Source: Alkalinema sp. RU_4_3
GTDB lineage: Bacteria > Cyanobacteriota > Cyanobacteriia > Leptolyngbyales > Leptolyngbyaceae
NCBI GenBank assembly: GCA_012031975.1
Contig: JAAUSA010000001.1
Span: forward strand, 47,548-111,547
Direction: 5' to 3'
Length of the DNA: 64,000 bases
How positions within the stretch are numbered: the stretch's first letter is position 1; each line of letters opens with the position of its first letter. The position numbers were made by a program, and so were the translations under genes. Shown here one piece after another: positions 1 to 10,363 of this stretch. Under the pieces are notes generated by a model. It saw only the letters and a list, made by a program, of their open reading frames with translations, was not told the DNA's origin and did no database searches.

Positions 1-736
1 TTGGGGATAGCCGCCCTGATGAATGATTCTAGCAGGTCGATCGGGCGTTTTTTGGGAATGAGTTTGCCCGCAAATAGCACCACTCGATGCGACGCAGGAA
101 TTCCCAATGTTTGCTTCCATTGCTGGGCAGCCATCGTCGCATTGTCAATTTGGCTAGTAAAACGTTGGTTCTCGATCGCATGGGGCGCTAAGTATAATTT
201 ATCAGCATCCACCTGGTGATAGCGGAAATACTCATAGTTTGCCTTACCCACGTATAATATTCGATCAAAGCGTTGATATACAGCACTAATCCATTGCCTT
301 CGAATCCAAGCCTTAATGCCTCGCTCGGCAACTAAGCGATGGGAATCACCCCGGAATAGCACCGGACAGTCTCGCCAATGCCAGAGGAATGGTAAATACT
401 GGCATAGTTATAATTCATCAACAGCACGACATCGGGCTGATAGGCTTGAACTTGGGCGATCAGGGTTGGGTTTTGTAAGCCCCGAATGTGGTGGGTGCCG
501 GGTTGATTACTCGTATTGGTCACCCATTCATAGTCGTACCCATCGAGCATTGGCACATCCCATTCAATTGTCTGGCCAAAGTCTCGATCGACGCTGGCCG
601 CCACACCACTGGCGGCCACGCCAAAGTTCCATAAATAGAAGACGCGCAGTTGAATTTCTGGGTCAGCGTTTAAAGCTTGAAACCAGGGTGCATAGTATTG
701 GATCGGATGGGAGAGAATAATTGCTAGCTTTTTCAT
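1..736 (-). CDS. Glycosyltransferase, N-terminal part; frame broken, gene runs off the window
   Basis: The chain starts at the ATG read on the minus strand at 736 and opens with MKKLAIILSHPIQYY, a glycosyltransferase N-terminus seen in polysaccharide clusters. The first frame ends near 332. Homologous-looking sequence continues in another frame from about 390 to base 1, including CPVLFRGDSHR and then VLFAGKLIPKKRP, the usual start of the second Rossmann domain of a GT-B enzyme. One extra C near 385-390 would join the two parts as HSLWHWRDCPV. The C-terminus lies beyond base 1. It is the last visible gene of the minus-strand polysaccharide operon and should add one sugar to the repeat unit in the cytoplasm. 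The donor and acceptor cannot be told. Confidence 0.75.
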
Positions 737-768
737 GGATCAAGGAGTTAAGGTGGATACCGATCACA

Positions 769-2327
769 CTAATGATAGGGTGGATGCCTGAAATGGCCAG
801 TTAGCATTTGTACTAATTCTGGGTTTGCTTGCAAAAATTGAATTTCCTCAGCGGTAAATGTCAATGTCGGGGATGGATCCGAGTCTAGAGGCACTGACTT
901 CCGACGCATTTTACGAAAACGGCGCATAAACACTAACCGCATCCCAATCAAGGGCATCGACGATTGCTGCAAGGTGGCTGCATAGACTCCAGCTGTCCAT
1001 TCGGTTGAAGCGAGGGCAAAGCTAATGACCAAAATCCCAAACAAAGTCCGAAAGGAAAATGTTGGTGCTCCAACGCCTTGCAGCGTCACAAAGCCATAGA
1101 ATGCCCCAAGACTACCACCCACAATAAAGGCTCCCATAAAGCCAAAATTGGCATAGGCTTCAGGTAGCAAACCCCAAGCAATCACAGTTTTAAAAGTTTG
1201 CTTATAGGTTTGACGTCTAACATGGACATTCAACATGTGGGTGCCTTCGTGACTCCGAATCTTATTGGGAGACAAAAATCGCGGTAGCATGAGCTGCGGA
1301 ATAATCGCATAGGTTGCCCCATTCATCGTGGGATAGAGGCGCGGAATCTTATCCTGGGCCATCATCAGCATATGAATCACGCTCGATCGTTCCACAAAAG
1401 ATTCCTTCTTCTCCTTGGGCGGATCCCATCGCTGCGGCTTTTCAAACAGCGTCGTCCCCGCTTGTCCGGCCCATTCCGCAAACCAAGCGGGATATTCCCA
1501 GGGTTGCACATGCTTGGTCACAGGGCCTTCCCAATATTTATGCCGCATCGGGTGTTTGCCATAGTGCAGTGGTAGCAGACAAATTAAGCCAATCACGAGG
1601 GGAATGGTGGGGATTTTGCGTCCGCCAATTACATAGGCGATCGTGGACATCAAAAATAAGGTCAGTGCAGTCTTCAGGATTAATGTAGCTGCACTGGTTA
1701 AGATGATTCCTGCTAGGAAAAAGAGAAGTAATCCCGATCGAAATCGACTTAAATACCCACCTCCACAACGATAGGATAAGACAAAGATGCCCAAGGTACT
1801 TAGACCAATGACGATGCCCCGCACCAAGGAAAATAGACTCTCCGGCACCGGAAACCACTGGCCCAAGAAGTACATATTGAAGACGAAAGCAATCCCCAAT
1901 ATCCAAAAGAAAAAGGTCTCAGCGGGCTTGGACTGCAAGGCCAAAAATGAGTTTTCCACATCCCGCGCCCCTTTGACAATTTCCCACCACACGAGCGTCC
2001 CTGAACCCAGAAACGTCACGACCATGGCACTGGCGTATAAATGAGCCTCAGGCGAATATTGCAAAACATTCGGATTTTCACTCAACAGCGGCAGGCAAAA
2101 TGTCCACAGATAAGTCAACGAAAAAAATGGGAAATCGGCATTCCCTTCACTTTATTAGCGCACCAAAGGTACATCGGGAACATGCAAGCAATGCCAATTA
2201 AAATAGCCCCGATCGCCGTCTGGGGTGCCACATGGAGTAAACCTTTGCGGTTGCCTAGGAGCAAGGCCCCCATTCCAAACCAGAAGACCTTGGTCATTTG
2301 GTTTTTGGGTTGAGCGGCGGCGTTCAT
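769..2327 (-). CDS. Polytopic membrane protein, Wzy polymerase or O-antigen-ligase-like; frame broken at A7
   Basis: Many hydrophobic segments separated by short loops run through the chain, with a large soluble loop near the middle (around the motif HPMRHKYWEGP) and a charged C-terminal tail. Two frames must be joined. Residues 1-68 are read from 2327, and the remaining ~450 residues from a TTG near 2118. The break is at an A7 run (2121-2127). An eighth A gives HFFSLTYLWTF with no gap and a protein of about 519 aa. Its start overlaps the stop of the upstream glycosyltransferase by four bases (ATGA), so the two are translationally coupled. The topology and context fit an oligosaccharide polymerase or ligase acting at the inner membrane. 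No sequence motif allows a firmer name. Confidence 0.7.
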
Positions 2328-3640
2328 ACGGCCCCCACCGGCGATTGATCCGCCACTTGATCAACGGCCCGATCGAAGACTGCGCACATTTTTCGCGTCA
2401 TTTCCCGTCCCGTATAGGGCGCAAAGGCTTCCCACTGAGTTGTCAAGGGCTTGGTTGGTTGAACAAAGGCTTGCAAAATCGGTTCAATTGCGATGGGTTG
2501 ATTGGTTTCATTGAAAGTCACAACTTCACCGACCTGACAATCCTGCAAAATATCCACTACCGAGCTGTTTTGGTGGAAGATTGCTAAAATTGGACGTTGC
2601 GCCAAGATACAGGGATACAATTTGGAAGCCGTATAGCTGGGATCATCGGAGCCGATCATCAGAATCACATCACTATCAACTAAAAGTTGCTGGGCGGCGA
2701 AATAGGGAATCCGACTGGTATGCTCCACCACCATGTCGCCGATTCCGCAGGCAGCAGCGATCGGTTCGATACTTTTAACGGCTAAATGGGGCGGCGCATA
2801 GCTCGTGCCAACAAAATGCAGTTGTACCGTTTCCCAGGCGGCAGGATTAGCTAACCGAGCCGATTGAATTCCCGTGAATAAAATCTGTAAAGCGCGATGC
2901 ATATCTGCCCCGCCCCGTCCGACATAAACCCAATGCTGTCGCCCATCCTGGGGATCGAAAATCGGCTGTTTGACCTGAAGCTGAGGCAGTTGCTCAAAAT
3001 CCTTTTCCGGCGCACCAAACGGTAACACCATAAATTGTTCGGGACTTAACCACGGATACCGACTTTGCAACACTTCGGGATAGGTCGGCGAAACGCTGAT
3101 GATCTGCTGCACCGATCGCATTGCCTGGGGTTCCGAGCATCGGGCTAGCAATTGGGTAAGGCCATATTTGAGACGTCCCCCCGGTGGTTGGGCTTGGGGC
3201 TTACCTGTCTGAGCCTTGTGATAGTCACTACGCCAGGGGTCTTGAAAATCAAGCACATAGGGCACTTTAAACTTCTGCCACCAGCGTTTCCCTAATAACA
3301 TCACCGGGAAAATTGTAGTAGAGAAAAAGACTAAATCGAATTGCTGCTCTGACAATAACCGATCGCCGATCGCTTGCATCTGTGGCAAACAGCGCCAACC
3401 CACATTCCCCAATCCCACTAACTTGGTATAGCGACTCGACAACGCATCGACGTAAATGATCGGCACATGTTCGGGCAATGCCGCAGCTAACATTGGATCC
3501 TGGGGATGCGGCACATGTTCGGGTTTGACAGCCAACACCGTTGCTTCCCAGCCAAAGGCTTCCAAGTAAGGCAGCGCCACCCGAATGCGTTGATGATCCG
3601 GGGCATTCGTCGGTGGGAAATGAGGACTAATAATCAACAT
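2324..3640 (-). CDS. Glycosyltransferase family 4-like protein
   Basis: A chain of 438 aa is counted from the ATG at 3640, where it opens MLIISPHFPPTNAPDHQR, a typical GT-B N-terminal strand and loop. An in-frame extension upstream of this ATG has no family-like sequence and is ignored. The C-terminal half carries HWVYVGRGGADMHRA and later VILMIGSDDPSYTASKLYP, which sits where GT4 enzymes place the nucleotide-sugar binding E-x7-E region. That glutamate pair is not clearly present, so this is an atypical member. It is cytoplasmic and probably adds one residue to the exopolysaccharide repeat. It is coupled by a 4-base overlap to the downstream polymerase-like gene. Confidence 0.85.
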   Translation of the reverse strand: MLIISPHFPPTNAPDHQRIRVALPYLEAFGWEATVLAVKPEHVPHPQDPMLAAALPEHVPIIYVDALSSRYTKLVGLGNVGWRCLPQMQAIGDRLLSEQQFDLVFFSTTIFPVMLLGKRWWQKFKVPYVLDFQDPWRSDYHKAQTGKPQAQPPGGRLKYGLTQLLARCSEPQAMRSVQQIISVSPTYPEVLQSRYPWLSPEQFMVLPFGAPEKDFEQLPQLQVKQPIFDPQDGRQHWVYVGRGGADMHRALQILFTGIQSARLANPAAWETVQLHFVGTSYAPPHLAVKSIEPIAAACGIGDMVVEHTSRIPYFAAQQLLVDSDVILMIGSDDPSYTASKLYPCILAQRPILAIFHQNSSVVDILQDCQVGEVVTFNETNQPIAIEPILQAFVQPTKPLTTQWEAFAPYTGREMTRKMCAVFDRAVDQVADQSPVGAV

Positions 3641-3792
3641 CCGTCGCCTCGATCGGGACGAATTATCCGGCTGACAATGGTTGGGCAGATTGGCAATCAG
3701 CATAGGAAGATGACAAATAAATCTCTCATCCCCCATGATATTAGGCTTATATTTGCGATCGTGTTTGCGATCGTGTGGCCTAAGATATAAGA

Positions 3793-4857
3793 TTACTCAG
3801 TTGATACCATCGTACTTGTAGAAATGACTTGGGCGCAAAGCTTGTGGTAAAGCAATTCATACTGATCAACAATCACCCGATCGGAAAAATGACGTTCCGC
3901 CCTTTCCCGGCAGTGGCTTCGATCGATTTGATCGAGCTGCTGCACCGCCGCGATCGCCTCTTCCACTGAGTTCACCAAGAAGCCATCTATCCCCGGTCGA
4001 ACGATTTCTGGCAGTGATCCACGGGGCGTCGAAATCACTGGTGTTCCACAGGCAAGCGCTTCGGCAAACACAATGCCAAAGGGTTCATCCCATTCGATCG
4101 GGACAATCATCGCCGCTGCTTGGCCGAGCAATTCATTTTTCTGCCGATCGTCAACGGGGCCAACGTATTCAATCCCATTTTTATCCAGATGGGGCGCGAT
4201 TTGAGTGCACCAATAGGCTTCGCCTTCGGCACTGGACACCCGGTTTCCTGCGATTAACAACCTTCGGCCCGTGGCTTCGGCAACCGCGATCGCATTATGC
4301 ACACCTTTAATATGTTCTAATCGACTCAAGAAAACCAACGGCGCGTCTGCACTCACCTGGGGCTGAAAGGTATAACGATCGAGTTCAATGCCATTATGAA
4401 TGCCCAACCAATTACCGCCCGCTTGCCGTCCTTGTCGCGCAATATGCTCACTGCATCCCGTAAAGGTCAAATGCTCACCGCCTAACTTCGCGGCCCAACC
4501 GACGGTACGGGCTGTGGGTTGACGCTGGTAGGACATCACTTTCGGCAAACGCCCCGGCAATAACGGCAGCAAATACTGCAACCGCGAGAAACTGTGCAAC
4601 ACATCCGGCTGAAATTGCTGGGTTGCCCGCCAGAGGGCAGCGGTATTGACGATCGTATCGCCAGTGGATTGCGATCGTAATCCCGGCCAAGCAAATTGTC
4701 GATCGACAGAACAGGTGGAATCGCGATGGGCGACTAAACCGACAGTATGACCCCGTGCTCTTAGACCTCGCGCAATAAAATCAATCACCCGCTCAATACC
4801 ACCGTACAAACTCGGTGGAACAGGTAGTTCGGGATCGGCTGTCAATAGAATTCGCAT
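3793..4857 (-). CDS. Glycosyltransferase family 4 protein
   Basis: The likely start is the ATG at 4857, giving 354 aa that open MRILLTADPELPVPPSLYGG with the glycine-rich GT-B loop. The open frame extends a further 58 codons upstream, but that part overlaps the preceding gene and looks non-coding. The donor-binding segment reads EPFGIVFAEALACGTPVIST, with the E-x7-E pair and the CGTPV loop of GT4 enzymes. PLVFLSRLEHIKG starts the second domain. The gene sits 29 bases after the preceding GT4 gene in a same-strand run of glycosyltransferases and is expected to build the exported polysaccharide. The sugar specificity is not readable. Confidence 0.9.
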   Translation of the reverse strand: MRILLTADPELPVPPSLYGGIERVIDFIARGLRARGHTVGLVAHRDSTCSVDRQFAWPGLRSQSTGDTIVNTAALWRATQQFQPDVLHSFSRLQYLLPLLPGRLPKVMSYQRQPTARTVGWAAKLGGEHLTFTGCSEHIARQGRQAGGNWLGIHNGIELDRYTFQPQVSADAPLVFLSRLEHIKGVHNAIAVAEATGRRLLIAGNRVSSAEGEAYWCTQIAPHLDKNGIEYVGPVDDRQKNELLGQAAAMIVPIEWDEPFGIVFAEALACGTPVISTPRGSLPEIVRPGIDGFLVNSVEEAIAAVQQLDQIDRSHCRERAERHFSDRVIVDQYELLYHKLCAQVISTSTMVSTE

Positions 4858-4886
4858 GGTACTGTGCTCACAGATAATGAATGAAA

Positions 4887-6160
4887 CTAAATTTTGACGC
4901 ATGCTGGCACCGATAATGCGACTGCCGCTTGCTGAATTAACCGATCGGCCTGGGTTTCCCAAGCCAATGTGGTGCTTACTTGCATTGCCGCCTGCTTGGC
5001 GATCGCTAATTGTCCCGGATGCTGTACCCAATGGTTAATCACTGTGGCCAACGATCGGGCATCATCACTGGCAATCAACTGCCCCGCCTGCGGATAGACT
5101 TGCAGGACTTCCCGCTGACCTGCCGTATCGGTGGCAATCACCGCTAGTCCCGCTTCGAGATATTGAAACAACTTGTTGGTCACCGTTAGATTGCGGCTGG
5201 GAATTGTTCTTGTCTCTAAGGCCAAGCCGATATCATGTTCAGCAATGCGAGCAGATAATTCCTGGTTCGCTACCGGAGCGTGGATAAATAACCGATCGTG
5301 CCAACCCTCTGGCACCTGATCCATCAACCAAGTGCGGTATGCGGGCGGACAATTACCTCGTAAATGGACTTGTACCGATCCTTGCACAGATGGGAGTGCC
5401 GCCAATAAGGTTTCTAAGCCTCGCCCTGGCCCGATCGTTTGAGAAAACCAATGTAAGGATGGTGTGATTCGATCACTACGATCGTGAGCTGCCAAGGAGC
5501 CTGCAATCCCATGATCCGGGGGGAAGACGTTATAAATTACCGTTGGCGTTGGGCTTTGATATGCCATTGCCATTGCCGTTGCCATTGCCTGTGATGGGGC
5601 TAAACAATAGTGACAATTTTGGGCGAGTGTTGCTTCGAGTGATTTAATCCAGCCGATCGGACGGTTTGCCTGGGCTGCTGGTAATAAATCCTGGGAAAAC
5701 CAGTCTTCAAAATCGACACCGACGCGATAGCCCTGTTGCTGGAGCTGTTGGCCGACCCAAAGCCCTGCTTCCGAATGAACAATCGTTAAATCTGCACGAT
5801 AATTCTGGGCAAACCGGAGCATCGCCTTTGCCCCATAGCCTAACAGCGCTGGCAATAGAATCTGTGCCCTTTGGAAGAGCAGCCGAGCCAGTTTTGCCTG
5901 TACACGAATCCTCGATCGTTGATATTTCTGTTGCCAATTCCGCCCCCGGAAATCAATTAAGGGCTGAAACTGCCAAGATTGAGATTGATCTAACGACTGA
6001 ATCGCTGCATATAGTTGCTGATCGCGATCGACTAATGCCGCATCAAACCATAAACCCACGACCAAAACATCATGTCCGGCGGCGGCTAAAGCGGCGGCTT
6101 CTTTCTGGGGCCGGGGGGCTGTGCAGAGATGCCCCCAATTAAGATTAAGATTCGAGCCAT
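4887..6160 (-). CDS. Glycosyltransferase family 4 protein; frame broken at a C5 run
   Basis: The intact long frame (about 392 aa) starts inside the first Rossmann domain, at MVVGLWFDAALVDRDQQ. The real N-terminus lies in another frame from the ATG at 6160: MARILILIGG, then HLCTAPRPQKEAAALA, a characteristic opening of this GT4 group. One more C in the run at 6132-6136 (G on the coding strand) joins the frames and gives about 424 aa. The donor site shows NKLFQYLEAGLAVIATD. The gene start overlaps the end of the upstream GT2 gene by 16 bases. It is a cytoplasmic GT-B enzyme of the exopolysaccharide pathway. Confidence 0.85.
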
Positions 6161-7170
6161 GATGGGAGTCCTGAAGTTTGCGATTGACGTAGTTTTTGCT
6201 GCTGCTGAGTTTTCCAGCGGCGATAGCCGATCAAATAAATGAAATACTGAATTCGCTTTGCCATCCGCCACCCGAAGCGTTTACTCAATTTCTCGAAGCT
6301 GGGGCTGCCCGATGGCGGTAGCGTCCAGCCACCCAAGGCTTGCACTTGACGTTCTGCCTGACATTGCAATGCAGCCACGGCAGGATAGGTTTCATAAATA
6401 AAGCGCTGAAACAGCATCGAACAAACAGCTTGAGTCCTGGGAGTAGATTCAACTTGCAGCAAATGCTGGGTACAAAGTTCAATGGCCCGATAGGCGGATT
6501 GATACGCCGCATCGGATTTACGATCGCTCAGACTACCAGAAATGCCCGATCGGTAAAAACTCTTGGCATGGCCACAGAATTGCACCCCCTGACTCGCCAG
6601 AATCACTCGACAAAAATATTCACCATCATCATTTAACGATAGACCTTCATCCCACTCACCCGCCGCGTCAATGATCGATCGTGGCACGAGCCAAGCTGCC
6701 GGATGCATCATCAAGTTCTCCTGCCAAGCCGCAATCAACCAATCCATCGGTGACAAATGCTGCCACAGTGCATCGAGGGTAAAAGCCGCTTCTCGTGGGT
6801 GATGATAGAACCGGGACCAAGCACCAGAGGCAATACAGTTTGGTGGGCTAGCTTGTAACAGCTTAATTTGTTGGGAAATCTTATCCGGTGCCAGCAAGTC
6901 GTCGGCATCAATAAATTGAATATAATCTCCCTGCGCTTTGCGGATTGCATGATTGCGGGCTGCTGCTGCCCCTTGATTCGGCTGAGTGAACACCTGAACT
7001 CGATCGCTGGCAAAAGTTCGCGCGATCGCTAAGGTCTGATCCGTCGATCCATCGTCCACGATAATGATTTCGAGATTAGGCCAGGTTTGGGCTAGGACCG
7101 ATTGAATTGTTTGGCCAATCCAATTGGCGGAGTTATAAGCGGGAATGAGAACTGAAACAAGAGGTTGCAT
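6145..7170 (-). CDS. Glycosyltransferase family 2 protein
   Basis: The start is the ATG at 7170 (341 aa), because MQPLVSVLIPAYNSANWIG is the standard GT2 opening. A further 11 in-frame residues upstream are hydrophobic and unneeded. The GT-A fold shows IIIVDDGSTDQT near residue 40 and FIDADDLLAPDKI near residue 95, whose DxDD binds the metal and the nucleotide sugar. The C-terminal third has no recognisable catalytic motif and ends in a basic, glutamine-rich tail. It is likely an inverting transferase working on the exopolysaccharide repeat unit. Confidence 0.92.
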   Translation of the reverse strand: MQPLVSVLIPAYNSANWIGQTIQSVLAQTWPNLEIIIVDDGSTDQTLAIARTFASDRVQVFTQPNQGAAAARNHAIRKAQGDYIQFIDADDLLAPDKISQQIKLLQASPPNCIASGAWSRFYHHPREAAFTLDALWQHLSPMDWLIAAWQENLMMHPAAWLVPRSIIDAAGEWDEGLSLNDDGEYFCRVILASQGVQFCGHAKSFYRSGISGSLSDRKSDAAYQSAYRAIELCTQHLLQVESTPRTQAVCSMLFQRFIYETYPAVAALQCQAERQVQALGGWTLPPSGSPSFEKLSKRFGWRMAKRIQYFIYLIGYRRWKTQQQQKLRQSQTSGLPSWLES

Positions 7171-7190
7171 GATAATTAACAGTAGAAAGA

Positions 7191-8150
7191 TTAAACTAAA
7201 CAATTTTGCCAGCCATAGCGGAAATACCAGGGCTTAGAGTCTGCTACGTAGTGATGCATAACGGCTTGGGGCGTTTGAGCTTCGGACTGACTTGGCATGA
7301 GGATATAGTCCTGGGCTGGCGCGATCGCACTCGGTTGACGAGCCATCAGCATCGCCGCGATCGCCTGTTCCTGGTAATAATGGGTACCCTCTAATTCAAT
7401 CATTGTTTTGCACCAATATTCCAGCTCATCCCAATCGATCGACTCACTTTGCAAGCCGCAGATCCCGACGTTGATTTTATCGGGAATGCTCACGCCTGCG
7501 AGTCGCTGCATCAGTTGCGCCGAATAGCCATAGGCCGTTTCTACATCGACCATGTAGCAGGATTGCTGCGGTGATGCTAGCCAGTTTAAGAGGAATTCTG
7601 GCTGCCGGAAAAATAGCATATCCGAGTCTAAAACCAACTTCCAGCCCTGGGAATTAACATGAATATCCGTCAGCTTTCGCAAGTTAAAATATTCTAACCG
7701 TCGCGATCGTAAAGTCGGAAACTGCCCGATCGGCAAATACTGATCTAATGTTGCCTCTGTTACTGCTGCTGCAATAATTTCCGCATCGGGAAAGATCCGC
7801 CGAATCGCCGCCGTATCAGCCTGGGTCAAACTGCCATCGTCATAAATTACAGGACGGATATAAGTTCCCGATCGAGTAATCAGCGAATAGGCACAAAAGC
7901 AAGTTTGATACCAAAACTTTCGTCCGCTGAGAAAGTAAATCCGATCGGGATGGGGCGTTGGCGTCAGCGTTGGCAATTGGTGGGCCGCTGCTTCCATTTG
8001 GCGTTTGGCCTGTTGATCACCAATTTGATTAATCACGCCCCGTTTGAGTGATTTTTGCAACCGCCCTTTCGGTGCATAATAGCTCCAGTAGGCAATTTTT
8101 CCCAGCGATAATCCCTTTGCAAAATTCTGCATCTGATTCAACTTCAGCAT
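7191..8150 (-). CDS. Putative GT-A-type glycosyltransferase
   Basis: The protein has 319 aa and starts at the ATG at 8150. I do not recognise a named family. Its core is GT-A-like: RIYFLSGRKFWYQTCF opens the first strand, IYDDGSLTQADTAAIRRIFP follows, and WKLVLDSDMLFFRQPEFLL contains a D-S-D triad of the kind that binds metal and nucleotide sugar. A later HHYVADSKPW-like segment could be an acceptor loop with histidines. It lies between two GT2 genes on the same strand with spacings of 20 bases and 3 bases, which supports a role in the same sugar assembly line. Confidence 0.75.
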   Translation of the reverse strand: MLKLNQMQNFAKGLSLGKIAYWSYYAPKGRLQKSLKRGVINQIGDQQAKRQMEAAAHQLPTLTPTPHPDRIYFLSGRKFWYQTCFCAYSLITRSGTYIRPVIYDDGSLTQADTAAIRRIFPDAEIIAAAVTEATLDQYLPIGQFPTLRSRRLEYFNLRKLTDIHVNSQGWKLVLDSDMLFFRQPEFLLNWLASPQQSCYMVDVETAYGYSAQLMQRLAGVSIPDKINVGICGLQSESIDWDELEYWCKTMIELEGTHYYQEQAIAAMLMARQPSAIAPAQDYILMPSQSEAQTPQAVMHHYVADSKPWYFRYGWQNCLV

Positions 8151-8153
8151 CGG

Positions 8154-9095
8154 CTATTCCACTCCTGAGGCCAAGGCCTCGTATAGACCACAGGCTCCCC
8201 GCCAGCGCACATAGGCTGCGGCATTACGCCAAGCACCATAGGCAAAAAAGGCTTTAACCTTACGTGGCAGCACCGTCCAAGGCGAGATTGATGGCCACAA
8301 CTGCACATCATGGATACCCAATACCTGCACCCAGGATCGAGTTGCTGCCTTGTTCAATCGGGCTAAATAATTCCATTTCAAGCGATTGGCTGCAATTAAA
8401 TGCACCACTTCTAACTTAGGAAAATACCCGACCTGCCAGCCCTGACGCATCGCCGTCAGTACAATATCGTTATCTTCCCCAGATGTCAGTTGCTTCCCTG
8501 TCCGACCTAGGGCCAGGCGAGCTAGAACATCCTGAGTCTGGGCCACGTAGGCACCAAACACCTCTCGCCGAATCGCCAAGCCAATTCCCGCTGGAGCAAA
8601 ATCGGGATAGACAATCGGCTCATCCGATCGCAAAGCCTCACTCACCTGAACCAATTCTCCAAAGTCACGTATCGCTAAGACTTTATAAAACTCAGCCATC
8701 CAGGGTTCTGGCGTAATCTCGAACCTGGGCACCGACTTACCGCCGATCGCCCCTATCTGCAGATGCTGCTGGAACACACCTTGAACTTCGAGTAAATAGT
8801 TCGAACTCAGCAGATTATCATCATCGACAAATACCAAAACTTCACCTTGGGCTGCTTGAAATCCGCAGAGTCGAGCCGCAGTTAAGCCCACCTTCTCCTC
8901 ACGGATAATCTGCCCTTGGGGATGCCAATCGATCGACCATTCCCAGGCGATGGGCGTCTCACTGGCATTATCAATCACCAATAGTTCCCAGTCGGTGTAG
9001 GGCAAATTCTGATCCTCAAGGGCTTTGATCACCAAGTGAAGATAGTCGCGGCGAGGATTATGCGTACAAATAATCACACTAATGAACGGTTTCAT
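8154..9095 (-). CDS. Glycosyltransferase family 2 protein
   Basis: The start is taken at the ATG at 9095 (313 aa), where the protein opens MKPFISVIICTHNPRRDYL. The 33 upstream in-frame residues overlap the neighbouring gene and lack GT2 character. LLVIDNASETPI and VLVFVDDDNLLSSNYL give the donor and metal site of a GT-A fold. GEDNDIVLTAMRQGWQVGY resembles the ED acceptor-site motif of inverting GT2 enzymes. The upstream GT4 gene ends 25 bases before the start. It is a cytoplasmic enzyme of exopolysaccharide synthesis. Confidence 0.9.
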   Translation of the reverse strand: MKPFISVIICTHNPRRDYLHLVIKALEDQNLPYTDWELLVIDNASETPIAWEWSIDWHPQGQIIREEKVGLTAARLCGFQAAQGEVLVFVDDDNLLSSNYLLEVQGVFQQHLQIGAIGGKSVPRFEITPEPWMAEFYKVLAIRDFGELVQVSEALRSDEPIVYPDFAPAGIGLAIRREVFGAYVAQTQDVLARLALGRTGKQLTSGEDNDIVLTAMRQGWQVGYFPKLEVVHLIAANRLKWNYLARLNKAATRSWVQVLGIHDVQLWPSISPWTVLPRKVKAFFAYGAWRNAAAYVRWRGACGLYEALASGVE

Positions 9096-9120
9096 AAATC
9101 TAGTGAATGTGGTGGATCGA

Positions 9121-10359
9121 TTACAGTCTGATGGTTGTGCGAATTGTCTGCCGATCGATGGTCGATCGATAGCTCGCTTCCTGAATTTGGCCAATGTATT
9201 CCAAGCTATAGTGACTCAGAACACGGGCACGGGCGATTGTGCCATACTGCTGTCGGCGATCGGGATCTTGCAGCAGTTGGAGAATCAACTTTGCTAGCAG
9301 TTTTGGCTGCTGGGGTGGGGTCAGCAATCCCGCCTGTCCTCCATCGAGCAATTCCACCATTCCCCCCGCACTACTGCCCACCACCCCCCGTCCAGCCGCC
9401 ATTGCCTCCAAGCAAACCAAGCCAAAACTTTCCCAAATGCTTGGGAAAACGCAAATATCTGTTTGGGCTAAATATCGTGGGACTTGATCTAGGGGTACAG
9501 CACCGATGAATTCCAGGGCGTGGATATGGCGGTGGAGTTTTTGACAAATATATTCCTGCATATTCAAATGCTTTACGGGCGAAGGCCATGCTGGCCCCAC
9601 AAAGCGGAATTTGGCTGCCGGGTATTGCTTGAGCACCAGGGGAATCGCCCGCATCAAATCAAGAATTCCTTTGCGAATTTCCAAGCGGCCAATGAAGGTA
9701 ATCCGCTGTGTCTGAGTATCGAGGGGGATTTCGAGGAGCGCTGGGGTAGGAATGTAAGGATAGGGGACGGGATCGATGATGGCTCGATCGAGTTGCCAAT
9801 CTACATAGACTTGCTGACCAATCGCTGTGGAAGGTGCCGCAATGGTTTGGGCCTGTAAGGCGTGATGATATTCGGGATCGGACTGCCGATCGTAGATTGG
9901 CTGGGCCGGTGGTAGCTTGGGCCATTGACCCCGGCGTAGGGCACCCAGGATAAACCGCAACTTGGCGGCACCGTCCAATGGGGTATGACCGACCTTTTGC
10001 AAAATATAACTGGGGGTATGGAGCTTGAGCACTAACGGCAATGCGGGAAATTGGGTCGCAATCACCGCCGCATCTGCCCCACAGTCAGGCCCTTCCAGCA
10101 GATCGAACTGAACCAGTTGATGGCGCTGCGCGAAGATTGGCGCAATTTCCTGGGCAAAGCTGGTCCGATCGCGCGGTTGAATCCGATGGATTGTGAGTCC
10201 AGGCATGGTTTCATAGCCAGAACGGGAAGGACTCGCCGCAAAGACTTCCACATGATGCCCCCGTTGGGCCAACATCTGGGCCGCCTGACGAACATAGGTG
10301 GCAATTCCGCCGATCGCGGTATCCGGCGGATACTCATAGCTGACAAATGCAATTTTCAT
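9121..10359 (-). CDS. Glycosyltransferase family 4 protein
   Basis: This is a full-length GT-B enzyme of 412 aa. It opens MKIAFVSYEYPPDTAIGGIA with the N-terminal glycine loop. The second domain begins RITFIGRLEIRKGILDLM, and the donor site reads WESFGLVCLEAMAAGRGVVG, with the E-x7-E pair. It starts four bases after the end of the Wzt gene. In this position it is usually one of the first transferases of an ABC-exported polysaccharide. The substrate is unknown. Confidence 0.92.
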   Translation of the reverse strand: MKIAFVSYEYPPDTAIGGIATYVRQAAQMLAQRGHHVEVFAASPSRSGYETMPGLTIHRIQPRDRTSFAQEIAPIFAQRHQLVQFDLLEGPDCGADAAVIATQFPALPLVLKLHTPSYILQKVGHTPLDGAAKLRFILGALRRGQWPKLPPAQPIYDRQSDPEYHHALQAQTIAAPSTAIGQQVYVDWQLDRAIIDPVPYPYIPTPALLEIPLDTQTQRITFIGRLEIRKGILDLMRAIPLVLKQYPAAKFRFVGPAWPSPVKHLNMQEYICQKLHRHIHALEFIGAVPLDQVPRYLAQTDICVFPSIWESFGLVCLEAMAAGRGVVGSSAGGMVELLDGGQAGLLTPPQQPKLLAKLILQLLQDPDRRQQYGTIARARVLSHYSLEYIGQIQEASYRSTIDRQTIRTTIRL

Positions 10360-10363
10360 AGGG